The translations under genes and the position numbers were made by a program. From positions 186,001 through 250,000 of the forward strand of contig JAANBB010000010.1 of NCBI GenBank assembly GCA_014621425.1: 64,000 nt of DNA. The letters run 5' to 3'. Below the pieces are notes generated by a model, which worked only from the letters and a program-made list of their open reading frames with translations, ran no database searches and was not told the origin of the DNA. This document shows, in pieces, positions 12,039 through 22,086 of the stretch. The first letter of the stretch is position 1. Every line of letters begins with the position of its first letter. The DNA is from Cylindrodendrum hubeiense (taxonomy: Eukaryota > Ascomycota > Sordariomycetes > Hypocreales > Nectriaceae).

Positions 12039-12848
12039 GAGATGGAGATGGCGGAGAAAAAGGCCCCACGCCCAGAAATGCAAGAAAGCGAAAAGGAATG
12101 GAAAAGATGCGAGCTGAGATCGGATCCTGCGGGTGCTTCGAACATCCGCCTTTTCATGCCGCCTGCGCAGGCTCCGAAACCCAGGGTTAGAGGCGTCGCT
12201 AAACGTTGCATTACCAGGATCGTGCCAACTGCTGATATGTTCCACCCGGGGTTGGTTGCGGGCCAATTGCCGACGGGGAAACCCAAGGCCTGATGCCTGG
12301 CGCAGGAAAAAGCAAGGAGAATATGCACTGCAACGTCGCCAGGAACTCCCATGTTGACGGGTCCCAGATCAGCTTCTGCCCAGCAAAGAAGCATCGCCAA
12401 CTCCGCCACCGGGGTAGATACAAGGACTACATGAAGCTGATTTGGTCCCGCCCGCCAGCCAGTGGTGCTAGCAGGCCTTAAGCATGAACTAAACCTAGGC
12501 TTCCCCTGAGTTGCTAGACGCTCTCGGCCGAGCTGCCCTATAGCAGACTGCATCTTGAGCTGCTTCTGGGTGGAGAGCCCAGCGACCAGGAAATGATTTG
12601 GCGTGATCTCATGCGGTTGGCTTGCAATACCACCTGCGCACGCTACACATCTTTGGCAATTAATCTCCGTGACGGGAAGATACCATTCCCCGAAAAGGGA
12701 GCTTCCAAGACGCTCCGTCTATAAGAAGGTTCCAAATGTCGTGGTATCGCAGTCTGGACCCTGCAATATCACCCAATCTCAGACAGCTGTCTTGCATTCA
12801 CTCGACCGACTCTGCATAGCCCGCCGTTATTCGTGCCCCAGTCCCGCC
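12039..12848. promoter_or_regulatory. Shared divergent promoter region, PTH11-like / FAD oxidase
   Basis: These 810 bp separate two start codons pointing outward. A TATAAGA sequence at 12720-12726 lies about 125 bp before the oxidase start. No repeated operator-like element is obvious. Short frames here overlap each other and show no family motif. Confidence 0.5.
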
Positions 12849-14525
12849 ATGTTGACCAGTCCAGTAACAAAGGCGCTGTTGGCGCTGCTTATGGCCACTC
12901 CCGGTACGCCGGCCGCCATCTGTCGTGCGGAGGATGCGTCCTCTGAAGTAGTGAGTCTCCCCCGATCCCATCAGCTATAACGGCGTAGCATCCACCCCAA
13001 TCTGCAAGCCCCCATCCACAATTCCTTCAACTAGGCCGTAGCAATGGCTGATCTCTCTTTACAGTGCGCCGCCCTCGCTGCTAGCGGGTTCGGGGACCGC
13101 CTCCTGGTTCCCGCCGCGGACGGGTATGAGGAACGCGTGGAGTCCTGGTGGTCCGCCGACTCTCGCTTGACGCCGTCTTGCATTGTCCAGCCCCAGAACG
13201 CCACTGAGGTGTCCACGATCCTCCGTATCCTCAACGCCAACACCACGGCTGACTTTGCCGTCCGCAGCGGTGGCCACAGCCACTGGTCGGGCGGCAGCAA
13301 CGTCGCCAAAGGCGTCACCATCGATCTCGGTCTGATCAAGGGTGCCTCGTACGATGATACCACGGGGCTGGCTTCGGTCTTGCCCGGTAGCCGCTGGGGA
13401 GATGTCTTCAAGACGCTAGAGTCGTATGGCGTCGCTGTCCCTGGCGGCCGAGACGGCAACGTCGGTGTGGCCGGTTTCTTGACCGGCGGTGGCAACTCAT
13501 ACTACACGGGCCGCGCCGGTTTCGGTTGCGATTCCATTGTCAACGTCGAGATTGTCCTCTCTGACGGCAGCATCGTCAACGCCAACAAGACCACCAACCC
13601 TGACCTCCTCAAGGCTCTCAAGGGTGGCTCTGGCAACTTTGGCATTGTCACGCGCTTCGACCTGGAGACCTTCTCCGCCGGTGATGTTTGGGGTGGTATT
13701 CGCGCCTCGAACTTGTCCCAGGCCGACCTCGTCACCGCTGCCATGGTCAACTTCACCAACAACAACGACAAGAACCCGGAAGCGGCCTTCCTGATCAACT
13801 GGACCTACAACCCAAGCATATCTTCCGAGGTTGTCCTCGCCCAGGTCCTCGTCGACACCACCGGTGTCGAGCAGCCCCCCGTGTTCGACGAGGCGCTGCA
13901 GGCCACAGAGCTGTTCAACGACTTCACCGTCCGTCCCGTTAGCGACATGGCCGAGACATATGTGCTCCCCTCTGGTCTTTAGTGAGTTCTGTGGCACCCT
14001 AACTGAAGAATTGTGGCTAACAGCTCTCTCAGCAACGTCTGGTTCAGCCTGACATTCGCCAACGATGCGCGCATCATCGAGAAGGCCGCCGGGCTCCACA
14101 ATGCCATGGTTGCGGAGCTCTTGGAGGAAATTCCCGCGGCTGATCTCGGCACGCAGAACCTCTTCCAGCCCGTCCCTAAGCTCTTTGCCGATAACGGCGT
14201 GGCGCGTGGGGGCAACGTACTCGGCCTCGACAAGATTGAGGGCAACTCGCTCATGTGGCTGCTGGCGTGCACCGTCACGACGGCGGAACAGGAGGTACTG
14301 CTCCGCACAAAGGCGACGGCCTTCGCGTCTACGCTGGAGGCTTACGCCAAGTCTATTGACGGCCTGCGAGATTGGCGCTACCTGAACTACGTCGACCCCA
14401 GTCAGGAGGACCCCATCCTGAGCTACGGCACCGACAATGTCGAGTTCCTCCGTCAAGTCTCTGCCAAGTACGACCCAACTGGCCTCTTCCAGAAGCAGAG
14501 AAAGGCTGGTTTTAGACTTCCCTAG
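12849..14525 (+). CDS. Secreted berberine-bridge-type FAD-linked oxidoreductase
   Basis: Exons are 12849-12950, 13065-13981 and 14033-14525; 503 aa. The short first exon encodes a signal peptide (MLTSPVTKALLALLMATP) and joins in phase to CAALAASGFGDR. The FAD-binding PCMH region includes SCIVQPQNATEVSTIL, the flavinylation His in VRSGGHSHWSGG and the second attachment Cys in GRAGFGCDSIVN, so the flavin is probably bound through both residues. The substrate domain ends in the BBE signature YDPTGLFQKQRKAGF. Relatives oxidise sugars, alcohols or secondary-metabolite intermediates with O2, producing H2O2. Intron 1 has two in-frame acceptors 30 bp apart (after 13034 and after 13064); the downstream one gives the better family match. 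The signal peptide suggests an extracellular or vacuolar enzyme. The substrate cannot be told from sequence alone. Confidence 0.9.
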
Positions 14526-16333
14526 GCTACCCCATGAGTCCGGCCCGCGCGGAAGACGGGCGGAACCCTGGTCCTCGTTGATAGATGCTCAGAAACTGAT
14601 CGAGTCGTCGGCTCGCGCGGCTGATACAGCCTGGGTTTAAGGTATATAGTAAACTTCAAGGATCTTCGGCATTAGCGTGTCTCGGCTTTTCCGCTTACGA
14701 GTGCGTGCAACGAGAGACGGGTGTAATTACGGGGCGCTTGTGGGCGGGTCCGCTATTGCGTGTGCAAGCGACGCTCGCTTAGCGGCCTGCCTTGATCCCG
14801 TGGAGAGACGGCAGGCATCTCGAAATGATTGTGGATAAGAGATCAAGACATGTAGATATTACTCTTAGATTTCCCAGGATTACACGCAGCTCCTCGGTTT
14901 TCAATGTTTAATCATCTCCCTCGTGTCTCTCGCGACTGACATGTTCAGACTCGACTCGGGGGAGGCTTTTCGCACATTATGGTGTAATTCGGTGATGAAT
15001 CACTTAGTAATCAAGGATCTGTGGGATCTCTATCCATACAAGTGTATTACCGGGCTATCCTTGCACTGTACCCAGAACTCCACATCGTAATGAGATTGTG
15101 AATGTGCATACCGTAAGGATCTACCAGTGCCATCCCAGTTACTTGAGTGTCACATAGATGGTGTGATTGAAGTCTAGTGTGGAATCCAGGAAATACAGAC
15201 GCTCTCAATCTTTCAGGAGCTTCCTAACTAAATAAAAAAATCAATTATGATAATATCTAAACAGGTGCAACGCACTTCGGGCCTGGAGTTCGCTGAGGTT
15301 TTACAACCGGCGGTGGCAGGTGTCGGCCAAAAGAGACGATTAGTGGCCATCGAGTTGTGATGAGCTTTCAAGAGAGGGGCTGAAGGTTAGTTGGCGACTT
15401 GGTTTAATGCAATCTCTAAACGTATGCCCCCGTTTGGAAGGTGAGGACAAGTCTAATGTGGACGCTCTGGATGAAGAAAGCCGACTGCTGAGCTAGCATG
15501 AAGTGAACCCATTGAGTGAATACTAACCTCATGTAGTACTCAGTAAGCGACAGTGCAAGTATGGTTACTGAGACCATGATAATAATTACGCTCATGACCA
15601 GCAACCGATTAACCATGTGCTGAGTACTATTTCGCGTGATCCAACTCAAGAAGCAGCATATATCACTCCTGTGGCTGCGATTTGGCATGCGAAAGGTACA
15701 ATATAAGCAAGTTCGACAGGAGTTAGGATTTCTAGAATCAGCGCAAATACGAACCAAGATACATTTAACATATTCAAGAGACACAACTCGTTTTTGCCAT
15801 GCCTCTTTTTTGTCAACAATATCAAATGAAGATAATATCAATTGTGTAGCTTATCGCTTTATATAAATAATTGGAGAATATTTCTCGTTCCTGGTAGCTG
15901 TGGTAAACGTTAATTTCCTAGTAGAGTGAAAGTAGCGTAACTCTTCGAAGTAAGTATCAAATAAAACGCACTCAGTTATATAGTTTATACATATCTAAGA
16001 ATAATCATGGAGCACCAACCTTGTCGGAGTTAAAAGCAGAATCGGAAAATCTTAAAATTTCTTTTATTTAAGCTTCATTTAATTTAGTCAATAATAGAAC
16101 AGCAGCGAGCTAACCCTGTTTCGCTCTCTGCTACATTGTAATGACGTGGCCCACACCTCAGCAAGGCAATTCTTGCAAAAGAACCAGCTTTAGATCATCG
16201 TTAATCCGGCCGTGCTTTTCTTATACGAGAGCATACTGTGAAACAAAATTCTCTATATTCTACTCGAAGCCATAGCTACAGTATAAGTAAACATGACGTC
16301 TACAGACTGCATCTGATGGTATTGATTCCCAGC
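14526..16333. other. Intergenic, no gene seen
   Basis: The part after 15200 is AT-rich. A minus-strand frame at 15416-15841 (141 codons) contains a hydrophobic stretch but has no start context, no family motif and biased composition, so I do not call it. No tRNA-like structure was noticed. Confidence 0.55.
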
Positions 16334-17482
16334 CTAGGAGCTTCGTGAAACTGCTGCAGCCTCAGCCCTTTTCCTGTCATAAACACCCTTTGCTGTTCCA
16401 TCAAGAACCTCCTGACAGTATGACTCCAGACTATTCCCGGTCAGATCAGGGTACAGTTCTTTGGCATCCTTGTACCCCAAGTAGCGAGCATACTCGGGCG
16501 TATTATCGCCACGAATATAGCGCGAATTCAAGTATTGGAATTGGGCTATCTTCGCGTAGGTAAGGGGGTTAGAAGGATCCCCAGATTCAGCTTCGGCGAT
16601 GCCAGCTTCAATCGCATCCTTGGACATCTATCATACTCTGTCAGCTCAGCCCAAAATAGAAGGATAGTTTTCTCACGTTGGTTCGATCAATCGTCTCTCC
16701 ACTAAGCTTCTCCAGCAGTTGGAAGACCTGGTTCTGAGATAGAAGCTCGGTGTAGGAAAACACCATTGCGTTCACGGTCCTCGGGTCAGAGATGATACGC
16801 GCCACGTATCGCCCAATATCTCTAATGTCTGTTAAGGCAGTAGCCACATCCCCGTCTCCAGCAATAATATTTCCTGGCATGATGAGGGCGTAATCAATGC
16901 GGCCAGAGGCAAGACGCGGAAGCGTCAGCTGGAACCACCAACCGACATCAATAATGGTATAAGGGAGGTGGATCTTCTTGATATGGTTCAGCACGACTTC
17001 TTTCTATTTATGTCTGTCAGCGGTATATCCTCATCATATTTGGATAGGGATATGGCTTTACCTGGTCTCTCAGCGTCAGAATTCCAGTTGGAGGAGTGAC
17101 GGTGGCAAAGAAACACGGGATAAATCTCTTGACACCTGCAGTCTCGGCAGCGTTGGCAAGGGGAATCTGGGCCATGAAAGCGTATGCATCGACTGTTGAG
17201 ATGACTACGTCAATGCCTGCCAACAGCTTGACGAGCTCCTCCTCTGGCCCTTCGAGGTCTGCTGCAACTACAGTCACTCCCTTGGCCGCAAGCTGAAGCA
17301 CCCCCGGTTTCTGTAGAGAAGCCGGCCGGGTCAAGGCGGTTATCTCCTGTCGGAAAATAGTAAGTCACATATCCGCATCACAAGACGTGGCATCATACAT
17401 ATTTTGGATCGGTCGACTCCAGCAGACCCTTAACGACAGAGGAGCCTGTCTCTCCTGTCGCACCAACGATTGCTACCTTCAT
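16334..17482 (-). CDS. NmrA-like / isoflavone-reductase-like NAD(P)-binding protein
   Basis: Four exons: 17482-17399, 17346-17062, 17003-16677 and 16627-16334. The introns are 49-58 bp and the product is 329 aa. The Rossmann start MKVAIVGATGETGSSVV holds the GxxGxxG dinucleotide motif. It is followed by ITALTRPAS, the DVVISTVDAYAFMAQ segment and KRFIPCFFATVTPPTG, all typical of atypical short-chain dehydrogenases of the NmrA/PCBER group. The C-terminal half (DIGRYVARIISDPRT, SYTELLSQNQVFQLLEKLSG) matches the substrate-binding part. Members either reduce phenylpropanoid-like substrates or serve as redox sensors that bind NAD(P) without turnover. The expected catalytic Lys is not obvious in this copy. 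A TATAAA at about 17572-17577 lies some 90 bp upstream of the start. Confidence 0.88.
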
Positions 17483-18893
17483 GATGTTTGGGTGTGGTAG
17501 CTCGGTGTTGTTGAATACGAATGGTTTGGATTCTAGCCTCTGAATGCTGGGAACTGCTCTAAAGCGACCTCTTTATACAAATGCGATAATACCGGAGATT
17601 GATGAAATCACGCGGAGTGAGGCAAAATGCGGAGCGGGGCAACGCGTTGATTATGGCATCAATTGCCAGGATTGAATGTACGAGGTTCTATGTAAGCTAC
17701 GTATCTGAAGCAGCGATATGTCGGGTTCGGGTTCGGGTTCGGATTCGTCCCTATACTGCCTAGTCGACTGGAAACCGAGCGAGCTTATATTTGAACGAGC
17801 CGCCTCCCAACCGCATGAGAGCTTGCGGGGCGGACTTTCAATCAATTTCATGCGCTCCAGCTACGTGGCGTGTTCCAGGCACTCGAAAATTCCGGAATGG
17901 CTTACACCGTCAACTGTCGAATTTGAATAACTGGTGCATTTAGCGACGCAATTACTGCACCACCATAGCGCGACGTGCGAAGAGCTGCTAATATCGGGGT
18001 CTCGGGGCTTGACTCTCTCCGGGCCTTAGGATCTCACTCTCCCGCATAAGCTCGTCAAACTCCATGCTTCATGCGTACAGTCGCACTAGAAGCCTTTGTG
18101 ACATCACCTTGAATCACCAGCAGCCCGTACTTGTCGCCCACCAGCCCCTCAGAAAGGCTATTGATGAATTTCTGATTGAGTACCCTCGTACCTTCTGCGA
18201 TCGGCTAGTCTGCCTTATTCTCGCGCGGGACAAAAGACCACCTCCTCAATCAGTAGGATGAAATATCATGCTAATAGCATGTTAATACACGGAAGGAGTA
18301 TTGGAAGACTGACATTGCCCTCCACAAAACTACCCAAAGCGTCCTGGATTGTGGTGAGAAAATCAATGACACAGTAACTAATGGCGATAGTAAGATTCCA
18401 TTCAAAAACGGTTTATGTCTACCTTTCCGTCGCTATCCCTTAGGCCATCATATTATGGTTCCCAAAGTCCGAATATCCAGTCATTAATATTAGCTAGCAA
18501 AGTGCATTTAGAGTAACAACTTAAACCCGCCAACTGTCGGCCGAGCTTAAACTCCAGAGGAGAACTCCATACAACGACAGAAGCTCACTCAACCACTCTT
18601 AGGCGCCTCGTAGCTAGCCTTAGAATGTCGTCATTGCTTTTCCTGCTGTGTGTCACATTAGAACGCCGCCAAGGTCGTTTACCAGAGGATTGACTGTTAT
18701 AAACTAAATGGCCAGCGATATCAGCATTCCGCAGACACTCAGACTTATCAAACACATCTCGGCCACTTACACCCTAAGTATGCCAGACATACCAGCGTGC
18801 TGGTATAAATAGACAAAGTAAGGAACCGGAACAGGTTACTTACATCCTAAACTTTGGGGTTTATTAGCACACCACTGCCCATCAGACTCATCG
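17483..18893. other. Intergenic; downstream part has extra splice-donor-like sites
   Basis: 17483-18600 shows no gene; a short GGTTCG microsatellite lies near 17725-17748. On the minus strand, two further GTAAGT donors (starting 18843 and 18770) follow the coding end of the microexon gene, each with an AG only 3 bp before it. They may belong to an alternative 3' end of that gene. Confidence 0.5.
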
Positions 18894-19857
18894 CTAACCA
18901 TTGATCATGCACTTACACACAAAATCCCATTTATCAAAACATCTATCACCGCGGCCACTAGGGCGGCAACGAAGATCACCGCAACAATCCCAACTATCCA
19001 CGCAACGTTCGGTTTTTTTCTTGCATACCTTGCGTTCACAACCCTCATTAGCATATCGCTACCAAACAGACTCCTCGGTATACTGGCTCGGTACTCACAA
19101 ATGGGATACATTGGCCCTTCAACAAAGCACCACTGGTTCCGATGTTACACGTTAAGCCCTATTGTTTTCTGCATTAGCTCGCTGCTATCGGTTCAAGTCT
19201 TCATCGAGGACTTACATCACAGCATCGCTATAACGTTCCCAGCCGTATCAGCATGCGACAGTCGCTCTCTCAATGAACCATCGGTTAGATACTTACGTTG
19301 CGAAAGGTCGCACACTAGAGCAAACATTAGTTTTAGCATGATTCGTTATTGGGCTGTTATTTCATAATCGGGATGGGTACGTACTCCAATCTTCAGGGTG
19401 TCAGCTATATTGACAGATTGCTAGAAATCAGACGTTTCATTGTCGGTAGGTAACGACTTACTTGCAACTGAGTGTTTGCCAGCCATGTCAGCATTTTCCC
19501 ATGGTTAATGATAGCATGTACAACTTACAAGACCCTAGCGTGCCAAAATAAGCATGTCAACTCCAATCAGGCTACTTTGTCAATCCTGAGTTATGTACTT
19601 ACGACGCACTAAGTTTTCCAGTTGCGTTAGTATGATAGTACCAATGAGGGTTGTACGTATAGACTGAAGAAACGCTACAGGCAACCTGAATAGACACGTA
19701 CTTGTTGTGCTGATTCGGCTTCTGCCACTGATTCGGCTTCCGCCACTGATTCGGCTCCTCCCACCGATCTTGCCTCTACCCCTGATTCTGATTCTGCCAT
19801 TGGTCCAGCTACTGCCAGTCCTGCAAGAAAGGTAAAAAGAGCAATAAAGACCTTCAT
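18894..19857 (-). CDS. Secreted double-knottin-like cysteine-rich protein built from microexons
   Basis: Proposed exons: 19857-19702 (156 nt), 19608-19603 (6), 19534-19529 (6), 19467-19462 (6), 19390-19385 (6), 19314-19297 (18), 19227-19216 (12), 19116-19099 (18) and 19058-18894 (165); 130 aa. Every exon is a multiple of three and every intron is phase 0. Donors are GTAAGT, GTACGT or GTGAGT, and introns are 61-99 nt except the last (40). Exon 1 encodes a signal peptide (MKVFIALFTFLAGLAVA) and an acidic pro-region with repeated AES triplets. The microexons together give a cysteine frame C-x7-C-x6-CC-x3-C, completed by the last exon (x9-C). The last exon alone holds a second frame C-x6-C-x5-CC-x4-C-x8-C-x7-C-x-C. 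Both fit the inhibitor-cystine-knot layout. Function is unknown; defence peptide, effector or enzyme inhibitor are all possible. Open points: the last acceptor could instead be after 19029 (70-nt intron, better branch point, odd cysteine count), and the 3' end may be spliced further. Confidence 0.68.
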
Positions 19858-22086
19858 ATTGGTAATCAAGTAGCAATAGAATTTCCAAAGGATGGATAAT
19901 AAGCAACAGATGTTGTTTCGTATGTGTTCCTGAGTTGTAATGACAACATATGTGTATTCCAGTTGCCTTTATATCTATCATGTCTCTATATCCCGATAAG
20001 TGGCAACAAGCGGGGATTCCTAGAGACGGTGTTCGGGTTAATCTTGGCAGTCCGTTTCCCAACGGAGGTTGCATTTCAGTTCGTTACCAATAGAACAAAT
20101 AGTAACCAAGTACGGTTCAAGACACACATGTGAAGTCGGGCCGCATAGAGATCAATCTCGACCGGGCGGTGAGACAGAGGGCGATTTGTCGTTTTTATAC
20201 TCGGGCGTAATAGGTCTTGAGAACAACTAATCCGCTATAATTCCGAGCATACATAACCCCTCTCTGTCTCGCACGTAGTATCCATTAAAGATAAACCATG
20301 TCTTACCAATTGTCCACGTCATGACTTGAATATCGAGACATGCGCGGAGAAATGACACAGAGAGGGGTCACGCCACGCAAATAGCAATACTGAGACAAAG
20401 GGCAACGCAGAGTGCGATGTACGCAATGGTGATGTTAGTTTGTTTCTTCACATCAAGATGGATGCGGAGTCAATTCCCTTAGAAATGACTGCCACTCAAG
20501 CTCACTCCGACTTAGGTTAAAGCAGCATCAGGCTAAGACTCGACAGGAAATTGAGAGTTTTCGGGGCAGCCTTTGTGGCACGCACACTTCTGTATTGTAT
20601 TTAATCATCTACGCAGACCAGCAAGGTAGTCGCTGATCTTGGATCTCAGCCCCAGCGGATTTGCGGCTACGTCCACCAGTAAAGGGGACTGGTGAAGGTA
20701 GTTAAAGCGTAAAAGGGGTCAGAGATTGATTTGATAATTTGTCTGGCTGAAGGTTTGGGCCCGGTTGCGAGCTACTGACCAAGACTGAGGCTGGCAATGG
20801 CGAGTCATAACCGAGCCAATCAATACGTCCTGATACGCCCATGGATTAAGCTCAGTCTCTTAACTCAGCGATATGAACTAAAACTATGCATCTATCGTTT
20901 GATTATATTTGTTTCGCTAGCGCCTGTAAATCGGCGAAATTATCACATTGGCTGCCAAGCGAGTTGAGATTTTCTCCTCTCCAATCGCTTCATCTCCAGC
21001 AAACACTCCCCTCAATTTCTGGGGTCTGTTCATTGCGACATCATTCTCCGTTTCTAATTTGTGAGACCGAGCACTGGAAGTGCAACTCATCTCATAATGA
21101 GGCGAAATCTATATTGACATTTTCTCATTTGAACTCTTTCGGATCCAAGTGCCCGCTAACGTTGTTGGTTCGGGGGTGAGCGAGCCCATCTCGGCTCTAC
21201 GGATGAAGATCATACCCCGACTCCCTGGAAACGTGTCGAAGAAGCTTGCGTCATACGAGAGGAAATTTGGCGTACTTCTAAAAAGGGAAATAGCTGGTTC
21301 TTCAGTCTTTGGTGGCCGTGCTGCAAACTTGAACAGTTGTGAGGCCTTGGATCGACTTGACTATCAGACCCTATGGCGAGTCAGTTTCAGAGCACATTCC
21401 CGAGCTGATTGACCAAAATGTTACCCTTAAGCTTATTTGAGCATAGCTCATGTTTGCCTCAGCACAAACTGAAAATGGGCTGATAGGCGAATGATCTGAG
21501 ACAATCGGTATTATTTAAGGCAAGCCATTGGCTGTGGCGTTGTCGCATTCAATTGTTTGCTCTACAGTGTATTTAGCAGACTATGAGTAGCAACTAGTTT
21601 GATTGGGTATCACTTTCTGCTTTTCTCATGCTCGTTCAAATCACGACTGTAAAATATAAATTTACATCAATGACAGGAGCGAAACGAATGACTTTTAAAA
21701 TTGATGGTAATGTATGCGGATGTTCAACCACCATAGTCTCCCAAGCGGTGTATTTTGCCCTTTATCGAGCCTTGTGTGAGACACTCGCCGAAGATAATTC
21801 CCATTTTCTTTAAGATATTATCTATTTATGACTGCACTGCTGCCTAGATGGTCCTAAAATACAAATGTTGGTTCCATAGCCTCAATGGTTTCAGCTGTGG
21901 CTCGTATACGTGTATATTTGATCAAGTCCTGCACGATTAGTCATATCCACTCTCGTTGAACTTCAGCAGGCAGCAGGCTGACTGTCTCAAGGCTGACTGT
22001 CTCACAAGTACCGCACCCTTCCTTTCGATGTCAAAAGCTGGACACGATTGTTCAAAAGCTTTAAACAATTTCTCCCGTCGCCAAAC
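19858..22086. other. Intergenic between divergent microexon gene and NAAA-like gene
   Basis: Besides the TATA box there is a near-perfect inverted repeat of about 14 bp (CCCCTCTCTGT-type arms near 20257 and 20352). Short frames (20886-21179, 21149-21412, 21628-21813, + strand) have no domain signature. I see no gene that I can support. Confidence 0.5.
19968..19975 (-). promoter_or_regulatory. TATA box of the microexon gene
   Basis: On the minus strand the sequence reads GATATAAAGG about 115 bp before the start codon, a standard distance. This supports transcription starting just upstream of exon 1. Confidence 0.5.

Noticed and set aside
13497..14456. 319-codon open frame on the minus strand
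   Set aside because: It lies antisense to the exons of the FAD oxidase, which has full family motifs; the long frame is a by-product of GC-rich codon usage.
15416..15841. 141-codon minus-strand frame with a hydrophobic segment
   Set aside because: AT-rich context, no family motif, no start or splice context; insufficient support for a gene.
17725..17748. GGTTCG-type short repeat considered as telomere-like or a tRNA T-loop
   Set aside because: Unit does not match fungal telomere repeats, and no tRNA stem structure surrounds it; simple microsatellite.
18905..19111. 68-codon minus-strand frame with a transmembrane-like stretch overlapping the last knottin exon
   Set aside because: A different frame of the same DNA; the cysteine-rich frame fits the upstream exons and a known fold pattern, whereas this one has no upstream support.
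19099..19132. 34-nt version of the eighth knottin exon using the first AG (after 19133)
   Set aside because: It leaves phase 1, and every downstream acceptor then runs into a stop within a few codons; the 18-nt version keeps the frame and the cysteine pattern.
20257..20365. Inverted repeat of about 14 bp considered as transposon ends
   Set aside because: Arms are only about 80 bp apart, with no coding content and no target-site duplication seen.
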